From positions 1 to 49,190 of the forward strand of contig CAINNR010000026.1 in assembly GCA_903851235.1 (NCBI GenBank): a stretch of DNA of 49,190 bases. Reading direction: 5' to 3'. Numbering within the stretch: the first letter of the stretch is position 1; every line of letters begins with the position of its first letter. This stretch comes from an uncultured Candidatus Berkelbacteria bacterium. GTDB lineage: Bacteria; Patescibacteriota; UBA1384; XYA2-FULL-43-10; CAINNR01. This document shows, piece by piece, positions 15,315 to 24,200 of this stretch. Made by a program: the position numbers and the translations under genes. The notes beneath the pieces were generated by a model that was not told the DNA's origin, did not search any database, and worked only from the letters and a program-made list of their open reading frames with translations.

Positions 15315-16583
15315 ATGCCGGAAATTAAAAAACTCAAAAATGGAATAACCTTAATCCTGGCGCCAAACTCGGCAATAGCGACAGTTTCACTTTTGATTAT
15401 GGTTGGAATCGGATCTCGCGACGAAAGTGAGGAGATTGCCGGGATTTCTCACTTTTTGGAGCATATGTTTTTCGATGGTACAACAAAGCGGCCAAAATCT
15501 GCTGATATCTCTCGCGAAGTTGATGCTTTTGGTGCTGATTTTAACGCTTTTACCGCTGAGGAAGTCACCGGTTTTTATATTACTTCGGCCTCGGAACATC
15601 TGAAAAAAACAGTCGATGTTTTTTCCGACATGTTAACGAACTCAAAGTTTGAAGACAACGAAATCAAAAAAGAAAAAAGTGTGATTTTTGAGGAAATAAA
15701 AATGTATGAAGATATGCCCGGAAGCTATGTTCAACATATCTTCAATCAGGCAATTTACGGCTCGAATCCATTGGGGCGAGATGTCGCCGGAACGATTCAA
15801 GCGGTAGGAGAGATGAATCGGGAAAAAATTATCAACTTTAAAAATAGTTATTATTTTGGCGAAAACGTTGTAATCGTTATTTCGGGAAATTTTTCCGATT
15901 TTTCATCTGATGATCTGGAAAAAATTATAGGAGAAAGCTTTAATTTCCCTCAAAGTGGAAAAATAAAAAATCGTTCAAATAAATTTAGTCAGGAAAAATT
16001 AAAATTTCAAGTCAAGAATACAAGCCAAACTAATCTTTTGGTAGGTTTCCATGCGCCGGCGATTTTTTCTCCAGACTGGCTGGCTACGAAGCTTTTAGCG
16101 ATCATACTTGGCGGAAATATGAGTTCGAGAATGTTTTTGGAAATTCGTGAAAAGCAGGGCTTGGCATATTCTGTCAGAACTTCTTATGATGGACGTTCGG
16201 ATATTGGTGATATCTCGACTTCTGCCGGTGTTGCGAATGACAAAGCCGAGTTGGCGCTTAAAGCAATTTTATCCGAATATGAAAAAATCCGGAGTGATGT
16301 ATCGGTTGCCGAAGTCAAAAAAGCTAAAAGTTATTTGATCGGTCAGGCAAAAATCAGTTTTGAGGATTCAAGAAATGTTGCCCAATTTCTGGCGACTTGG
16401 CAAATATATTCCGAGCGAGTGATAACTACAGATGATTACTACCGAATGATCCAAAATGTTAAAATTGAAGATGTAGTTGCGGCGGCTAAAAAATATTTAC
16501 AAGCCGATAAAGTTACCGTTGCTGCCATCGGACCCAAAACAGTAATTTCAAAAATTAATAATTTCTTTAGTCAGGAGAAATAA
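15315..16583 (+). CDS. M16-family zinc metallopeptidase
   Basis: A 422-residue protein with the inverted zinc motif HFLEH (HxxEH) at residues 46-50 and the distal glutamate in the EEIKMYEDM region, as in insulinase, pitrilysin and mitochondrial processing peptidase. The N-terminal LKNGITLILAPN and the C-terminal half with NMSSRMFLEIREKQGLAYSV are typical of the family. The length fits one subunit of the PqqL/MPP type, which needs dimerisation. There is no signal peptide, so it is probably cytosolic and degrades peptides or processes proteins. The stop overlaps the ndk start by one base. Confidence 0.93.
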   Translation: MPEIKKLKNGITLILAPNSAIATVSLLIMVGIGSRDESEEIAGISHFLEHMFFDGTTKRPKSADISREVDAFGADFNAFTAEEVTGFYITSASEHLKKTVDVFSDMLTNSKFEDNEIKKEKSVIFEEIKMYEDMPGSYVQHIFNQAIYGSNPLGRDVAGTIQAVGEMNREKIINFKNSYYFGENVVIVISGNFSDFSSDDLEKIIGESFNFPQSGKIKNRSNKFSQEKLKFQVKNTSQTNLLVGFHAPAIFSPDWLATKLLAIILGGNMSSRMFLEIREKQGLAYSVRTSYDGRSDIGDISTSAGVANDKAELALKAILSEYEKIRSDVSVAEVKKAKSYLIGQAKISFEDSRNVAQFLATWQIYSERVITTDDYYRMIQNVKIEDVVAAAKKYLQADKVTVAAIGPKTVISKINNFFSQEK

Positions 16584-17185
16584 TGGAGAAACCGAAATTG
16601 GAACGGACGATGATTGCGATTAAGTCAGAATCTATCCAGCGGCATTTAATAGGTGAGCTAATGAGCAAATTTGAAAAGCGGGCGTTGAAAATGGTCGCTT
16701 GCAAACTGATGGCGCCTAATGCCGAACTGATTGGCAAGCATTATGCCGACGACGAATCGTGGTATGTTTCCTCTGGAACGAAAACTCGGGCCAACTACGA
16801 AACCAAAGGCGAAAAAAATCTTTTGACACCGATAGAATATGGCAAGCGAACTAGAAATTTACTGATGGATAGTTTGCGCGATCGACCGATTTTGGTCATG
16901 ATTTGGGAGGGACCGCATGCGGTGGCTCTTGGTAGAAAAACTGCCGGTGCCACCAATCCACTAATCGCCGACATTGGTTCAATCCGTGGCGATTACTCAT
17001 CCGACTCTTACGAAATGTCGGATGAAACCGGACGAGCGATTCAATCGTTGGTTCATGCTTCCGGATCGGTCGAAGAAGCCGAAATGGAAATTAAAATCTG
17101 GTTCAAACCGGAGGAAATACTCGATTACGAATTGGTAACGGAAACAGTTATCTACGCCGATGATTGGGGAAGAGTTAATAGGTAA
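16583..17185 (+). CDS. ndk: Nucleoside-diphosphate kinase
   Basis: Transfers the gamma phosphate from ATP to nucleoside diphosphates through a phosphohistidine. Recognisable parts are the N-terminal RTMIAIKSESIQRHLIGEL, the block GPHAVALGRKTAGATNP, the IRGDYSSDS strand and the catalytic His in LVHASGSVEEAEMEI. At 200 residues it is longer than the usual 140-150 because of an extra segment around residues 55-85 and a C-terminal extension, a form seen in archaeal and CPR enzymes. The start codon shares a base with the stop of the M16 gene, so the two are co-translated. Confidence 0.92.
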   Translation: MEKPKLERTMIAIKSESIQRHLIGELMSKFEKRALKMVACKLMAPNAELIGKHYADDESWYVSSGTKTRANYETKGEKNLLTPIEYGKRTRNLLMDSLRDRPILVMIWEGPHAVALGRKTAGATNPLIADIGSIRGDYSSDSYEMSDETGRAIQSLVHASGSVEEAEMEIKIWFKPEEILDYELVTETVIYADDWGRVNR

Positions 17186-17197
17186 TTTAAATGTCAA

Positions 17198-17215
17198 AAC
17201 TCAAAATTTTGAGTT
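17198..17215. repeat. Perfect 18-bp AT-rich palindrome
   Basis: AACTCAAAATTTTGAGTT is its own reverse complement and belongs to the same TTTTGAG repeat group as 15141-15180. It lies between ndk and the transferase gene and could form a weak hairpin. Confidence 0.6.
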
Positions 17216-17235
17216 AGAATTTGAGAGTATTGAAC

Positions 17236-18321
17236 ATGGCTTTTTTTTTAGCATTTCTTTCAACACTGATTCTCTCGGTAATTTTGACCGGAGTTGTTCG
17301 CGATTTTGCTGTTAAGAAAAAAATGGCGCCAGAGTTACGCGAACGAGATTCTCATTCGCGCCCGCTACCGCGAATCGGAGGTCTGGCAATGTTTTTTTCC
17401 TTTTTTATTGTTTCCGTTGTCTATTTTTTATTGATAGCTCCGCACTCCAGCATCGGTCAGGGTCAATGGTTTGGATTCGATAAACGGATTCTTAGCATTT
17501 GGCTCGGTTCCTTAATCATCGTTTCGGCCATGCTTTACGATGACATTCGCGGGCTTTCGGCTTGGAAGAAACTGTCATTCCAGATTCTGGCGGCGCTCAT
17601 TGTCATCGCCGGTGGTATCGGCGTCGGATCGATTTCCAATCCTTTCGGCGGGATTATCAATTTGAGCAATGTCATTATCCCGATAAATCTATTCGGCAGG
17701 GTTCACCATATTTGGCTTTGGTCGGATCTGTTGGCCTTCGTCTGGCTGATTGGCATGATGAACGTTATCAACTTCATTGACGGTATCGATGGTTTAGCCG
17801 CCGGCGTTTCCGGCATCGCCGCCTTCATAATCTTTCTGCTTAGCCTAGCGATCGGACAAGGTTCGGTGGCGATGATCGCTATCATACTTTTTGGCGCGAC
17901 TATTGGATTTCTCTACTGGAATTTCTACCCGGCAAAAATTTTTATGGGTGACTGTGGCAGTATGTTTTTGGGCTTTATACTCGGAATTTTGCCGCTGATT
18001 TCCGGTGGAAAATTAGCAACGGCGTTTCTGGTTTTAGGATTCGCGATCATTGACGGCTTAATAGTCGCCGGTACTCGAATAATTCGGGGCAAAAATCCTT
18101 TTACCACACCGGATAAAACTCACTTGCATCACCGTTTTTTAGCTGCCGGTTTTTCCGTCCCGGCAACAGTTTTATCACTTTACGCCATCGCTGCCCTTTT
18201 CGGCTGGGTGGCGCTGCGATCAACGACGATGAACAAAATCATCGCTTCTAGCATCCTAATTATTGTTATCGCCGCACTGATATTGGTTTTGAATCAAATC
18301 AAAAAATCAATTGATATTTGA
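17236..18321 (+). CDS. WecA/TagO-like polyprenyl-phosphate sugar-1-phosphate transferase
   Basis: A polytopic membrane enzyme of about 361 residues, with about ten transmembrane helices, that starts glycan assembly by moving a HexNAc-1-phosphate from its UDP derivative to undecaprenyl phosphate. The diagnostic cytoplasmic motifs are all visible: DDIRGLSAWKKL, NFIDGIDGLAAG, KIFMGDCGSMFLG and HLHHRFLAAGFS. The HHR motif favours the WecA/TagO/Rgp branch over MraY. The ATG at 17236 replaces a TTG at 17221, which lies inside the upstream AT repeat. With the GT, PIG-L and flippase genes elsewhere in the window it fits a surface-polysaccharide pathway. Confidence 0.9.
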   Translation: MAFFLAFLSTLILSVILTGVVRDFAVKKKMAPELRERDSHSRPLPRIGGLAMFFSFFIVSVVYFLLIAPHSSIGQGQWFGFDKRILSIWLGSLIIVSAMLYDDIRGLSAWKKLSFQILAALIVIAGGIGVGSISNPFGGIINLSNVIIPINLFGRVHHIWLWSDLLAFVWLIGMMNVINFIDGIDGLAAGVSGIAAFIIFLLSLAIGQGSVAMIAIILFGATIGFLYWNFYPAKIFMGDCGSMFLGFILGILPLISGGKLATAFLVLGFAIIDGLIVAGTRIIRGKNPFTTPDKTHLHHRFLAAGFSVPATVLSLYAIAALFGWVALRSTTMNKIIASSILIIVIAALILVLNQIKKSIDI

Positions 18322-18352
18322 GTTTTGATCTTATGATTTTTTAAGGAGCAAG

Positions 18353-18457
18353 ATGTTCGAAACAAAAAACAAAAAATGGGTGAAAATTGTGTTCATTGTC
18401 CTATTGATTTTAATGCTGGTGTTCACCATCTTGCCGTTTTTGGGCAGTTTGAAATAA
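18353..18457 (+). CDS. 34-residue single-pass membrane peptide
   Basis: A small frame directly after the transferase gene with a good Shine-Dalgarno site (AAGGAG, six bases before ATG). It has a basic N-terminus (MFETKNKKWVK), then one transmembrane helix (IVFIVLLILMLVFTILPFL) and a three-residue tail. The charge pattern suggests an N-in orientation. Function is unknown; it may be a subunit or regulator of a membrane complex. The clean ribosome-binding site and typical helix argue that it is real. Confidence 0.65.
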   Translation: MFETKNKKWVKIVFIVLLILMLVFTILPFLGSLK

Positions 18458-18460
18458 GAT

Positions 18461-18490
18461 TTGACATTATTTTCGATTGCAAACTATAAT
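18461..18490 (+). promoter_or_regulatory. Promoter for a leaderless coiled-coil gene
   Basis: TTGACA at 18461-18466, an 18-base spacer and TATAAT at 18485-18490. The ATG follows after only nine bases, so the mRNA would start at or within three bases of the start codon. Confidence 0.75.
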
Positions 18491-18499
18491 TAAACAACC

Positions 18500-18919
18500 A
18501 TGGAAAAGACAGATACCAAGAAAATTGAGAAACTCTTTGAAGGAATGACAGATTTTGTCGCCGAAGGATTTTATGGTGTAAATATTCGGCTTGATAAAGT
18601 TGAGACAAGAATAGAGGGTGTCGAAACTCGGCTTGATAAAGTTGAGACAAGAATAGAGGGTGTCGAAACTCGGCTGGGGGGCGTTGAAGTTAGACTTGGC
18701 AGGGTAGAAAAAGAAGTTTCCGGGCTTAAAATCAATATCATCACTTTGTTCGATTGGATCAAGAAAATCGACACAAAATTGGAAAAAATCAGTGTCAAGA
18801 TTGATAAATTGGTCGGCAAAGTTGAGCGAAATGAAAAAGCCCACAAAGAATTGGTCTTTGAAGTTAAACGCCTTGATGCCGAACTGGCGCGAATAAAAAA
18901 AGTTCTCAAAATCGCCTAG
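18500..18919 (+). CDS. Tandem-repeat coiled-coil protein
   Basis: A 139-residue, highly charged protein made almost only of heptads (RLDKVETRIEGVET repeated, then RLGGVEVRLGRVEKEV). The 14-residue unit equals two heptads. The C-terminal half (TKLEKISVKIDKLVGKVERN and the following helix) continues the coiled coil. There is no membrane segment or enzyme motif. It resembles generic coiled-coil proteins annotated near tail-fibre or t-SNARE-like families, but no function can be assigned. No Shine-Dalgarno site is present and the promoter position indicates a leaderless transcript. Confidence 0.75.
   Translation: MEKTDTKKIEKLFEGMTDFVAEGFYGVNIRLDKVETRIEGVETRLDKVETRIEGVETRLGGVEVRLGRVEKEVSGLKINIITLFDWIKKIDTKLEKISVKIDKLVGKVERNEKAHKELVFEVKRLDAELARIKKVLKIA
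18587..18670 (+). repeat. Perfect 42-bp tandem duplication
   Basis: Two identical 42-base copies (18587-18628 and 18629-18670) encode 14 residues each. The exact identity, including third codon positions, points to recent slippage or unequal exchange. Confidence 0.95.
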
Positions 18920-18952
18920 TCCCCACAGTAGTCCAAGTTATTGTTTGCCAAT

Positions 18953-18987
18953 AAAATCCACTAATGATTTCTCGAAGAGGATTTTTT
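18953..18987 (+). terminator. Intrinsic terminator of the coiled-coil gene
   Basis: AAAATCC and GGATTTT arms with a 19-base loop, the right arm running into a T-tract. Confidence 0.55.
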
Positions 18988-19136
18988 AGTGTGGCTTCCC
19001 AGCCCTTGCTGAATTGTTGTTCTGAATTTAATTCAGGATTTAGCTCATAAAAACCGGGCAGGAGTAGCCAAAACTTTGTTTTTCACAATTAAGGAGATGT
19101 CATTTTGTAAAATTACTTTTATGATAAAATGGTTTT

Positions 19137-19625
19137 ATGAGCGAATCGGATTTCACATTCAAAGGTCAACGGCCGAATGAAGCGGTTTTAAATGTTGTTC
19201 GTCGACATCCAATAGTTTTCTTTTGGCCGCTTTTGCAATCAACTTTAGTGTTGGCGGTAATTGTCATCGTACTGGTTTACTTTGATTTTGGCGTTATCTT
19301 CTACATCATCGCCGGCATTGGTCTACTTTATATCTTCGAGATTATCTTCAAAATCCGCTTCATTTACTTAGACAGTTTTTGCTTGGTGACAAATCAGCGG
19401 GTAATCAATGTCGACCAGCGCGGATTTTTTGATCGCCGAATTACTGAAACCGAACTTTCAAAAATCCAGGATGTAACCAACACCACCTCCGGCATGTGGG
19501 CAACGGCGCTAAATTTTGGTGAAATAATTATTCAAACCGCCGGCACTGAGAGCAGACTTATCATCAAATACATTCCCGATCCGTACCGACTCCAACAAGA
19601 AATAACAAAAAACCTTGTGAGATAA
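19137..19625 (+). CDS. Membrane protein with bacterial PH domain
   Basis: A 162-residue protein with a short cytosolic N-terminus, two transmembrane helices (residues ~27-75), and a bPH2-type domain (YLDSFCLVTNQRVINVDQ, then ITETELSKIQDV and FGEIIIQTAG) like DUF304/YdbT proteins. The role is unknown; such proteins are thought to act at the envelope. A -10-like TAAAAT lies six bases before the ATG, in the same arrangement as upstream of gltX (TGGTTTTATG in both), so the transcript is probably leaderless. No Shine-Dalgarno site is present. Confidence 0.75.
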   Translation: MSESDFTFKGQRPNEAVLNVVRRHPIVFFWPLLQSTLVLAVIVIVLVYFDFGVIFYIIAGIGLLYIFEIIFKIRFIYLDSFCLVTNQRVINVDQRGFFDRRITETELSKIQDVTNTTSGMWATALNFGEIIIQTAGTESRLIIKYIPDPYRLQQEITKNLVR

Positions 19626-19659
19626 AAAAGGCGAGCCGCTCCGGTTTGGAGTGGCTCGC
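19624..19659 (-). terminator. Intrinsic terminator for the minus-strand small gene
   Basis: GCGAGCCGCTCC and GGAGTGGCTCGC (one wobble) around GGTTT form a 12-bp stem. On the minus strand it is followed by a run of T. Confidence 0.85.
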
Positions 19660-19890
19660 TTAGTGATATCCCCCGCTTCCTGTTCTTGTTGCTAACTCGT
19701 ACTGTTGGCACTTATCGCAAGACAGCATGTGTCCCGGAAAATCTGCCATGACCTCTGACCCGACCTGTGGTCCGGACGTTCCGAGATAGTGCGCATCGAT
19801 CATTGCTCTCGCAACCGAGCAGAACGAAACGTCACTCGGCGTTTTTTCGCCGGGCGAGAATTGGACTCTTGTTCCAGGTTCAAACTTCAT
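19660..19890 (-). CDS. Orphan small protein with CDKC motif
   Basis: About 76 residues from the ATG at 19890, chosen because GAAAGGTGAT lies just upstream; a longer reading would overlap the preceding gene. The sequence (MKFEPGTRVQFSPGEKTP, C-terminal SCDKCQQYELATRTG) contains two CxxC-like cysteines that may bind zinc. I do not recognise it. It follows the nuclease-like gene after 13 bases on the same strand and ends in a strong terminator, so the two probably form one transcript. Its GC-rich codons resemble the other orphan genes of the window. Confidence 0.6.
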   Translation of the reverse strand: MKFEPGTRVQFSPGEKTPSDVSFCSVARAMIDAHYLGTSGPQVGSEVMADFPGHMLSCDKCQQYELATRTGSGGYH

Positions 19891-19903
19891 TTCATCACCT
19901 TTC

Positions 19904-20818
19904 TCAAAGCATGAAACCCAATTCGGAGAAGAGCTCATCCTTCATCCTTGGTTTAGGCAAACCAGTAGCCCTGTCGAAGGTTACTGGCCCACCATTCATT
20001 TTTGGCAAAAAGACGAAGACAGGAGTTATATTATCGTATTTAGAACAATTTGTCAATAGGGCACGGCCCCTTCGCTCGAGTTTTGCCCGGTAATCGCCGT
20101 TTTTAAATAAATTGACTCCAGCATAATCACTGTTATCAAGAATTCTGTCCTTGATTGATTGAGGATCCAGACTTAGCCCCTTCGCCAAATGTTCTGGTGC
20201 TTTGGTTACGGTTAAACATTTTGTTTGAATTGCTAGAGCCTTTTTTTGATTTGGATCCCAAACAAATGAGTCGGTACCGTATTTTACGTCTTCGTCTCTT
20301 GTTGCGTGATAAATTTCCCAACCGGTAGCGGCTGATCTTTCTTTTAAAGCCTGCATGACTGCAAATTCTGCAAAAGCAGAATCGAGTATCAAGTCAAGTT
20401 CGTCCTGATGCAGATAAGGTTTTTCCCCTTTACTGTCGGGATAGGTGTAAAAACCGCTGAAATATTCCGACAACATTTTTAGTCTGAAAGCTATTCTTTT
20501 TAAATTTTCCTCCGAGTTATCCGAATACAATGATGCTGGATTTATCGCTTCGATTGCTCCGACGGTGCTGCTGATATTGGACTGGCCAGTGTAGTAGTCT
20601 TCATTTTTCATCTGCCCACGAAAAATCCCGCCGTAATTTTGGCCAATTTCACGTTGTTGTTCGAAGACAGTTTTCACCTCGGTTCGGCTTTCTTTACCAA
20701 TTGAATACATTCGGCTGATTTCCGGCGTAGCTTTTAGCCCTCTGTTTCCAGGAACAAACATCATATTCTGATCTTTTGTGGAAGGCGCTTCATTTTTCGG
20801 TTGCCATGATTCAGGCAT
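19904..20818 (-). CDS. Hypothetical protein, possible PD-(D/E)xK nuclease fold
   Basis: A 304-residue protein starting MPESWQPKNEAPS at 20818, with AAGGAGAAAT upstream; longer readings run into a duplicated dnaE tail and a terminator. In the middle, a helix with E (FAEFAVMQALKERSAATGWE) is followed by YGTDSFVWDPNQKKALAIQTK, the spacing of the E...D...(E/Q)xK core of restriction-endonuclease-like folds. The N-terminal third has no clear motifs. It could be a restriction-type nuclease or an inactive relative. The call rests on motif spacing only. Confidence 0.5.
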   Translation of the reverse strand: MPESWQPKNEAPSTKDQNMMFVPGNRGLKATPEISRMYSIGKESRTEVKTVFEQQREIGQNYGGIFRGQMKNEDYYTGQSNISSTVGAIEAINPASLYSDNSEENLKRIAFRLKMLSEYFSGFYTYPDSKGEKPYLHQDELDLILDSAFAEFAVMQALKERSAATGWEIYHATRDEDVKYGTDSFVWDPNQKKALAIQTKCLTVTKAPEHLAKGLSLDPQSIKDRILDNSDYAGVNLFKNGDYRAKLERRGRALLTNCSKYDNITPVFVFLPKMNGGPVTFDRATGLPKPRMKDELFSELGFML

Positions 20819-20871
20819 ATTTCTCCTTATATAAGAAATATATTTATTTTTAATAACCCTTTTTCTATTCT

Positions 20872-20911
20872 CTCCTAACTGCCTGATTGCCGTCAAGACG
20901 GTTTTTGGCTT
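20872..20911 (-). repeat. Degenerate copy of the dnaE 3' end
   Basis: This stretch aligns without gaps with the last codons of dnaE (21254-21293): 28 of 35 bases agree over the core, including CTCCTAAC and GTCAAG-CGGTTTTT. It lies beyond a small gene inserted downstream of dnaE. Confidence 0.5.
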
Positions 20912-20913
20912 AT

Positions 20914-20940
20914 AAAAAAAACTGCCGGCAACACCGGCAG
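20914..20940 (-). terminator. Intrinsic terminator of the 53-residue gene
   Basis: CTGCCGG-TGTTG-CCGGCAG followed by eight T on the minus strand. Confidence 0.9.
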
Positions 20941-20972
20941 TGTCAGTTGGGAAAATCCTCCGTCTACTCCTC

Positions 20973-21134
20973 TTACCATTTTCTCCCGCGCAGACGGCGA
21001 AGGATGTCCTCTCTTGTTTCCATGCCAACCCCTATCGCCATTTCAGGGTACATCGGGTCGTACAGGATTACCCCCTTGCCATCTTCCGTCTCCTCTTCAG
21101 TGTCATCTTCGCTTTTGGGCTTTTCGTCGAGCAT
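20973..21134 (-). CDS. Small acidic orphan protein
   Basis: 53 residues starting MLDEKPKSEDDTEEETEDGK at 21134, with GGAAGGAG seven bases upstream; it ends in RREDILRRLRGRKW-like basic residues (ETREDILRRLRGRKW). An acidic disordered N-terminus is followed by a short hydrophobic middle (GVILYDPMYPEMAIGVG). The family is unknown. It sits 83 bases downstream of dnaE on the same strand and has its own strong terminator. The flanking copy of the dnaE tail suggests it was inserted there. Confidence 0.6.
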   Translation of the reverse strand: MLDEKPKSEDDTEEETEDGKGVILYDPMYPEMAIGVGMETREDILRRLRGRKW

Positions 21135-21217
21135 TTGTGCTCCTTCCGGGGTCTGAAGTTTACGAAAATATATTAGCATCAAATAAAAAACAAATCAACA
21201 GTCGGAAACGATTTTTT

Positions 21218-24200
21218 TCATCTGATATTTTCATTCCCAACGATCTCTTTTAATTTTCTCCTAACCACAGGACTGCTGTCAAGGCGGTTTTTAATTTTGA
21301 TCTCCTCCCAACCCTGACCATTTTTCGGCAGGCGTATTATGACCGGAGTGTTACCCGGATGATCAGAAATCACCTTTTTGATATCGGCTAAAATTACCGA
21401 CTTGGAGTTTCGGGGAATTATTATGGTTAGAATCTCAGGCTGATTTTCTGTTTGAGCACTTGGGTTTTGAAATTGTTTAGGATTTTGAGTTTCGGTATTC
21501 GAATATTGATTATTGCCATTTCCGGCCCAATTACTAATTTTTTTCTTTGCTCGCGACTCAAATGATGGGATTTTTTCATCGCCGACAGGATAAATCTCTT
21601 CAGCTAGAATTTTTAGCTCTCCGTCTTTATTACTAACATATCCATCGACAACAATTACCTGATCCGGAGTGAAAATAGTCGGGGTTGCGGCGAAAATTTT
21701 TGGAAAAACCAAAACCTCAATATTTTTGCTTTGGTCTTCGACTTTTATAAAGGCCATTTTTTGACTATTTTTTTTAGTCAAAATTTCCTGAACGGTAGTA
21801 ATAATACCGGCAATGCGAACAAATTGATTTTCCATCTCGGGCAAAATTTCGACGATCTTCTTATGTTGATATGGCTCAATTATCGGTTGCAAATCTGACA
21901 ATGGATGCTCGGAGATATACATCCCCAAAAGCTCGCGCTCCCAAGCTAAACGTTGTTTTTTCTCCGCCGGCGGAGCTTCTTCAAATTCGATCTTTGCTGA
22001 CTCAATTACGTCGTCGGCGAAGAGAGAATCTTGTTTTGAGTCTCTGTTTTTTTTCATTCCAGTGGCGAAAGCCAGCATTCGTTCCATATTAAAGAGCAGT
22101 TCGTTCCTTTCGGCCAAATCATCCAACGCTCCAGCCATCACCAAGGCCTCGAGTGATTTTTTGTTTATTACCTTCGGACCTAATCGAGTCAAGAATTCGG
22201 CGACATCCCTAAATTTGCCATTGACTTTGCGATCCTCAACTATCTCCTCGGCAACGGCGCCACCGACATGTTTGATCGCTGAAAGTCCGAAACGAACGTT
22301 GCCGGTTTCCTTCACGACTCCGAAGTCAACGAATGATTCGTTAACCTCCGGCGGCAAAACGCTAATTCCCATTCGTTTGCACTCGTCAATTTCCATCGCC
22401 AATTTATCCAAATCATCTTTATTTGATGTCATTAGCGCTGACATGTACTCCGGTGGCCAGTTGGCTTTCAAGTAAGCGGTTTGATAGGCAACCAAGGCGT
22501 AACTGGCGGCGTGGGCTTTGTTAAAACCGTAACCGGCGAAGGTTTCGATTTGATTCCAAAGTTCGTTGGCCGCCAACTCATTCATTCCGCGTTCAATTAT
22601 CTGGCGAAAAAATTTATCTTTTTGCGCTGCCATTTCTTTGACAATTTTTTTTCCGATTGCTTTGCGGAATTTATCAACCTCTTCCCAATTGTAACCGGCA
22701 AGTTCAATGGCGATCATTAAAACGTCGTCCTGATAAACGATCAACCCAAGCGACTGTTTTAAAATTTCCTTCATTCGCGGATCGGCATAAACAATTTTAT
22801 CCGGATTGTGTTTACGAGTGACATATTCAGGGATGAAGGCCATCGGACCGGGACGATAAAGCGCGACCATCGCCATGATGTCTAAAATGGTTGTTGGACG
22901 AAGTTCTTTAATATTTTTTCGCATGCCTTCGGATTCCAACTGAAAAACGCCGATAGTTTCACCCCGAGCCAGTAGCTGAAAGGTTTTTTTGTCGTCAAGC
23001 GGAATTTCGTCCAAATCGATTTGAGTGTCGCGGGTTTTAGCAACAATTTTGATCACGTTTTGAATAATTGAAAGGTTGGCCAAGCCCAAGAAGTCCATTT
23101 TGATCAAGCCGACGCCGTCTTCGCCAACGGCGTGCATTTCATACTGAGTGATTAAGCGGTCACCCTTGGTGTCCATCATCACCGGTGTGTAATTCGTAAT
23201 CTCTTCCGGCGCAATAACCACACCGGCGGCGTGGACCGAGGCGTGACGAACAACGCCTTCAAGCCGACGAGCAATGTCGATACACTGTTTAACTCGCGGA
23301 TCGGAATCGTAGAGATTCTTTAGCTCGGCAACCTCTTTCAGAGCCTTATCCAAAGTCGTTTTTAGTGGTGGAATCAATTTGGCGATAATATCAACCTCGG
23401 AGTAACTCATACCAAGAACTCGACCGACATCGCGAACCGCCATTCTGGCCGCCATTGTACCGAAAGTAACAATTTGAGCAACGTGGTTTTTGCCATATTT
23501 GGCGGAAACATATTTAATAATTTCATCGCGGCCGGCGTCAGCGATATCACAATCGATATCAGGTGCCGACGGGCGAAAGGGATTTAAAAATCGCTCAAAG
23601 GGTAAATTGTAATCAAAAGGATTGAGTTGTTTACCGGTAACACCGAGAGCGTAGGAGATAAAACAGCCGGCGGCCGAGCCTCTAACATTGGTCGGAATAC
23701 CGTTTTTTTTCGCCCACGAGAAGAAGTCCTGAACGATCAGAAAGTAACCCAAGTAACCTTTGTCTTTTATCACTTTGAATTCGTATTCAATCCGTTCCCT
23801 GATTTCCGGCGTGATATCTTTAATCCGATTTGGCAATCGCTCCTCGATTAACTTGCGTAAATAAGATTCGTAGGTTTCGCCGGCCGGCAGTGGAAATTCT
23901 GGAAATTGAAATTTGCCCAATTCGATCTCCAAGTTACATTTTTCCATCACCTCCAGCGTGTTAGTTAAAACCTCCGGGTGGTCAGGGAAATTAGCAGCCA
24001 TTTGCGCTTCGGTTAGGAGTGAGTAGTCATCTCCGGCCATTGTCATCCGGTTGGCGTCGGTAACTAACTTTCCGGTTTGCAAACAAAGCAAGGCGTCGTG
24101 AGCGATATCATCACCGGAATCAACGTAATGCGGATCATTGGTGGCGATAACCTTCAAACCGAATTCATTTGCCAACTTAAAAATATTTTCATTCGCCTGT

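Noticed and set aside
20819-21028. N-terminal extension of the nuclease-like gene upstream of 20818
   Set aside because: It would read through a terminator hairpin and the degenerate dnaE tail; the ATG at 20818 has a clear AAGGAG site.
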